Source: JBIQLO01 sp044464175
Lineage (GTDB): Bacteria; Planctomycetota; Phycisphaerae; Tepidisphaerales; Tepidisphaeraceae
Reading direction: 5' to 3'
Assembly (NCBI GenBank): GCA_044464175.1
Contig: JBIQLO010000082.1
Location: 1-16,247, forward strand
DNA: 16,247 nucleotides
Shown piece after piece: positions 13,350 to 16,247 of the stretch. Under the pieces are notes generated by a model that was given only the letters and a program-made list of their open reading frames with translations, was not told the origin of the DNA and ran no database searches. The position numbers were made by a program, and so were the translations under genes. Within the stretch, counting starts at the first letter, position 1; each line of letters starts with the position of its first letter.

Positions 13350-13384
13350 AGCCCCGGCTTCGATTAGTGGGTGAGGCCGGGGCT
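13350..13384 (+). terminator. Terminator hairpin, possibly bidirectional, overlapping the end of the epimerase gene
   Basis: A 9-bp stem pairs AGCCCCGGC (13350-13358) with GCCGGGGCT (13376-13384), with a 17-base loop holding the epimerase stop codon. On the plus strand it is followed by TTCTTGTT, which fits termination of rightward transcripts. On the minus strand the T-tract is weaker (CTTGTATT). Confidence 0.5.
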
Positions 13385-14380
13385 TTCTTGTTGCGCCCGG
13401 CGCTGATCCTCGATCACCGAACGGATAATGTCCTCCAGCGAATGGCGGGGGGTGAACCCGATCGCCCCCCGAATCTTCTCCAACCGCGGCACCCGCCGCA
13501 GCATGTCGTCAAACCGCAGCCCATACGCCTGCTCGTAGCTCAGGTGCTCCACCCCGCTGCCCGATCCCGCCAGCGCAATCACCCGCGCGGCCAGGTCATT
13601 AATGGAAATCTCATGGTCCGAGCCGAGGTTAAAAATCTGCCCCACCGCCGAGCGCGTCCGCGCCAATTGAATCATCGCATCGGCCGCATCCGCCACATGG
13701 CAGAAGCAGCGCGTCTGCTTCCCGTCGCCGAAAATTTTGAGCGTCTCCCCCTTCAGCGCTGCCGCCGCGAAGCGCGGCAGCACCATCCCATACCGCCCCA
13801 CCTGGCGCGGCCCCACCGTGTTGAACAGCCGGACAATCACCACCGGCAGCTGGTACTGCCGGTAATACGCCAGCCCCAGAAATTCATCGATCCCCTTGCT
13901 GTAGGCATAGCACCAGCGGGCGTGCTTGGTCGGACCCATCAGCACATCATCCTCCTCATCAAACGGCACCCGCGTCCCCTTCCCATACACCTCCGATGAG
14001 CTGGTGATCAACACCGGCCGTCCGAACCGGAACGCCGACTCCAGCACCACCTCCGTTCCATGGATCGTCGTGCGGATCGACCGCACCGGCTCATCCAGCA
14101 CCAGTTGCACCCCCACCGCCGACGCCAGGTGAAACACCGCATCGCAGTCGGCCATCAGGATCGAAACCGTCCGCTCATTCTCCACCGAGTCCCGCACCAG
14201 CCGCAAATTGGGATTCGATTGATGGGCCGCCAGATTCTCCAGCCGCCCCGTGGACAGATCATCCAGCACTGTCACCCGCCCCCCCTCGGCCAATAGCCGC
14301 TCTGCCAGATGCGACCCGATGAACCCCGCGCCCCCAGTAATCAACGTGTGCTTCGGCTGCAATGGATGTTGCTCCTTCAT
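13364..14380 (-). CDS. NAD-dependent nucleotide-sugar epimerase/dehydratase (extended SDR)
   Basis: A 338-residue protein of the usual length for extended SDR enzymes. The Rossmann motif GGAGFIG is at residues 16-22. The acidic pair DD (about 40-41) after the second strand favours NAD over NADP. The catalytic set is Ser in TSSSEVYG (about 127-133) and Tyr158/Lys162 (YAYSK). Downstream, RLFNTVGPRQVGRYGMVLPRF and GDGKQTRCFCHVADAADAM are typical of UDP-sugar epimerases, dehydratases and decarboxylases. It acts in the cytoplasm on a nucleotide-activated sugar; which one is not decidable from sequence. ATG at 14380 is chosen because GGAG lies 8 bases upstream; an upstream TTG reading adds two residues. 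It is divergent from the GT39-like glycosyltransferase, suggesting a shared role in surface glycan synthesis. Confidence 0.93.
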   Translation of the reverse strand: MKEQHPLQPKHTLITGGAGFIGSHLAERLLAEGGRVTVLDDLSTGRLENLAAHQSNPNLRLVRDSVENERTVSILMADCDAVFHLASAVGVQLVLDEPVRSIRTTIHGTEVVLESAFRFGRPVLITSSSEVYGKGTRVPFDEEDDVLMGPTKHARWCYAYSKGIDEFLGLAYYRQYQLPVVIVRLFNTVGPRQVGRYGMVLPRFAAAALKGETLKIFGDGKQTRCFCHVADAADAMIQLARTRSAVGQIFNLGSDHEISINDLAARVIALAGSGSGVEHLSYEQAYGLRFDDMLRRVPRLEKIRGAIGFTPRHSLEDIIRSVIEDQRRAQQESPGLTH

Positions 14381-14422
14381 GGTCAATGCTCCGCGCCTCT
14401 CAAGCCCTTTCCCTCTGTGGAA

Positions 14423-14450
14423 ACTATACCATCCCCCCGCCCGTTGTCAC
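14423..14450 (-). promoter_or_regulatory. Putative promoter of the epimerase gene
   Basis: On the minus strand GTGACA (14450-14445; 5/6 match to -35) and TATAGT (14428-14423; 5/6 match to -10) are separated by 16 bases. The start site would be near 14416, leaving a leader of about 36 bases that includes the GGAG site. Confidence 0.55.
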
Positions 14451-14554
14451 CGAAAATCAAATTCGCCGCCGCGATTCCCCCGCCTCCGTCCCTGGGCAAA
14501 ACCCCCTCCCGATTCGCCACCCGCCCTGCGCCCCTGTACCCTTGTCCCCAACCC

Positions 14555-16247
14555 ATGAACCGCCCCCGCCTCAGCTCAATCCTCCCCCTGCTGCTGCTCC
14601 TCCTGGCCGGCGCGTTCACCTTCTTCAGCGGCATCGGCTGGGGCCTCCCCTCCCACGCGCCCGATCCCTTTCTCTTTGGCGATCATCCCCGCTGGAGCGG
14701 AAAGAAGATCATGGAATTGGCTGGCGGTTGGAACCCCGCCGACACCGCCGGGGCCGATGTCGATGCCACCCCCACCCCCCGCCGGCCCAACCAACTCACC
14801 CCCCTGAACCTCACTGATGCCCAGCGCGCCCAGATTCTGCGCCGCTATCGCCTCTATTCCTACCAGCCCGATGAATGGCTCACCCTCCGCGCCCTCTCCC
14901 AGCTCAAAACCCACCGCGGCGACCCGCGCGTCTACCAGTACGGCGGCCTCTGGATCTACCCCGTCGGCGCCCTGCTCAAAGTCGCCTCCCTCACCAGATA
15001 CATCACCCTCCATCCCGACCCCGCCTTCTACATCGACCATCCCGACCAGTTCGCCCGCTTCTACATCGTCGCCCGCGCCTATTCCGCCCTCTGGGGACTG
15101 GCCGGCATCCTGGCCGTCTGGCTCCTGCTGCGCCGATTCGGCGTCCGCCCCTGGTTCGCCTTCGCCGGCGCTTTCTCGTTCCTGCTGATGCCCGCCGTCA
15201 TCAACAGCGCCCACGAAGCCAAGCCCCATCTCGCCGGCGCGGTCCTCCTCCTCTGGACCATCTACGCCGCCCTCCTCTACGTCCAGACCCCTTTACGGCG
15301 ATGGGGCTGGGCCGCCGCGATCCTGGCCGGACTGGCCGGCGCGATGGTCCTCTCCTCCTTCCTCGGCTGGATCGTGCTGCCGGTCATGACACTGCTCCGC
15401 CGCCGAAGCTGGAAGCGCTGGTGCACTGACACCTTCGCCTTCCTTCTCCTTGCCGCGGCCGTCTATCTCCTCTTCAACCCGTACCTCGCGATCAACGCCA
15501 TCGCCCACCCGGAAATCCTCCGCTCCAATCTGGGCAACTCCACCGCCATGTATCCCATCGCCCGCGCCGGTGCGGGCCTCCTGAACACGATGAACCTGAT
15601 CGGCGAGGGCACGTCGCGCCTGCTGGCCGTCATGGGCCTGATCGGCGCCGTCGCCCTGGTCTTCCGCCGATCCACCCTTCCCGCTCCTTCCAGCACTCTC
15701 TGGCTCCCGGCCGCACCTGCCCTCCTGATTCTCCTGGTCATGGCCCTCCTGGGGGCAGGCAAGCCGGCCGAGTATGGCCGCTTTGCCCTCCTGATCGACG
15801 CATTGCTGGCCGTGGCTGCCTTCCTCGCCGCCGATCGCTTCCTCAAGGGGCGTTTTGAGCGTCTGGCCGGCCCGCTGGTGCTGATCCTCTCCACCGCCTT
15901 CTTCGGCGCGATCTATCTCCGCGGCTTCTGGCGCGACGCCTCGGCCCATCCTTCCCGCCTGCAGCAGGCCGCCACGCTCCAGACGCTCTTGACTGAGGGA
16001 GACACCACCCTGGCCCTGCCCCGCGATCCCGCCCCCTACTGCCTGCCGCCGGTCAATCTCTTCGACTGGCACCTCTATCTCCTGCCGCAATCCGGCGGCA
16101 TCCCTGCCGAGCAACTGCCCGATGTGATCGTCCAGCCCGTCGATCGCCCCACCCATCCCTCGGGCGCGGGCCTGCGCTACTATCAGCCCGTCCCCGACCC
16201 CGCCCCCCATCGTCCCTTCCCCTCCCCCATCAGTTGGGCCGACAAAC
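14555..16247 (+). CDS. GT39/PMT-like membrane glycosyltransferase (partial, C-terminus beyond window)
   Basis: The reading frame stays open for 564 codons to the window edge. The N-terminus has one hydrophobic segment (about 5-30), then a roughly 120-residue extracytoplasmic stretch ending in SYQPDEWLTLRALSQL. Its Asp-Glu pair resembles the acidic loop motif of GT-C glycosyltransferases (PMT/ArnT type). YQYGGLWIYPVGALL follows, then about eight or nine further membrane segments between residues 170 and 460. The segment NSAHEAKPHLAGAVLLLW fits the family pattern of a charged loop before a helix. The last 100 residues are a soluble, Pro-rich domain. Such enzymes move sugars from polyprenyl-phosphate donors to proteins or lipids outside the membrane. 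No Shine-Dalgarno site is seen before the ATG. The family call is by pattern only, and a membrane protein of another GT-C family is possible. Confidence 0.78.
   Translation, partial: MNRPRLSSILPLLLLLLAGAFTFFSGIGWGLPSHAPDPFLFGDHPRWSGKKIMELAGGWNPADTAGADVDATPTPRRPNQLTPLNLTDAQRAQILRRYRLYSYQPDEWLTLRALSQLKTHRGDPRVYQYGGLWIYPVGALLKVASLTRYITLHPDPAFYIDHPDQFARFYIVARAYSALWGLAGILAVWLLLRRFGVRPWFAFAGAFSFLLMPAVINSAHEAKPHLAGAVLLLWTIYAALLYVQTPLRRWGWAAAILAGLAGAMVLSSFLGWIVLPVMTLLRRRSWKRWCTDTFAFLLLAAAVYLLFNPYLAINAIAHPEILRSNLGNSTAMYPIARAGAGLLNTMNLIGEGTSRLLAVMGLIGAVALVFRRSTLPAPSSTLWLPAAPALLILLVMALLGAGKPAEYGRFALLIDALLAVAAFLAADRFLKGRFERLAGPLVLILSTAFFGAIYLRGFWRDASAHPSRLQQAATLQTLLTEGDTTLALPRDPAPYCLPPVNLFDWHLYLLPQSGGIPAEQLPDVIVQPVDRPTHPSGAGLRYYQPVPDPAPHRPFPSPISWADK

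Overview
The window is GC-rich bacterial DNA with tightly packed genes. It most likely comes from a planctomycete (Planctomycetota, perhaps Phycisphaerae-like). That is an inference from three things: the eukaryote-like ubiquitin-type operon, the zinc ribbons of the type CxxC...LAGRSxxCxxCGxxMxIP, and the GT39-like and nucleotide-sugar genes. No rRNA or marker gene is present to settle it.

Layout. Positions 1-337 (-) hold the N-terminal part of a PhnP-like metallo-beta-lactamase-fold hydrolase. A tRNA-Arg(UCU) gene lies at 509-580 (+). Positions 687-4656 (-) hold a sugar-type ABC importer operon: binding protein, then an unusually large MalF-like permease, then a MalG-like permease. No ATPase is present. 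Positions 4742-10079 (-) hold a six-gene operon described below. Positions 10272-13082 (+) hold a secreted protein of unknown function and an OppA/DppA-like binding protein. Positions 13083-13363 are intergenic, with two terminator-like hairpins flanking a candidate structured RNA. Positions 13364-14380 (-) hold an extended-SDR nucleotide-sugar epimerase/dehydratase. Position 14555 to the window end (+) holds a GT39/PMT-like membrane glycosyltransferase cut by the window edge.

The centrepiece is the 4742-10079 operon. In transcription order it encodes a ubiquitin-like protein, an E1/ThiF-type activating enzyme, a JAMM/MPN isopeptidase with a C-terminal membrane anchor, a polytopic membrane protein with a C-terminal FHA domain, an FHA + zinc-ribbon + RING-like + transmembrane protein (candidate E3), and a zinc-ribbon + UBC-fold E2 with HPN motif and active-site cysteine. 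Every enzymatic step of a ubiquitin cycle (activation, conjugation, ligation, removal) has a candidate gene with the expected catalytic residues visible. Three of the six proteins have membrane segments and two carry FHA domains, so the inferred picture is a membrane-tethered, possibly phosphorylation-linked, protein-modification system. Its promoter has a 16-bp perfect palindrome over the -10 box, which suggests repressor control. Comparative genomics has described bacterial operons with E1, E2, JAB, RING-like and Ubl components. I know of no experimental work on this exact layout.

The importer operon appears to have its own promoter (4668-4695) and is probably transcribed separately. The divergent pair at 13364-16247 fits cell-surface glycan synthesis. 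No mobile elements, CRISPR arrays or rRNA genes were seen, and no gene-free stretch exceeds 300 bases.
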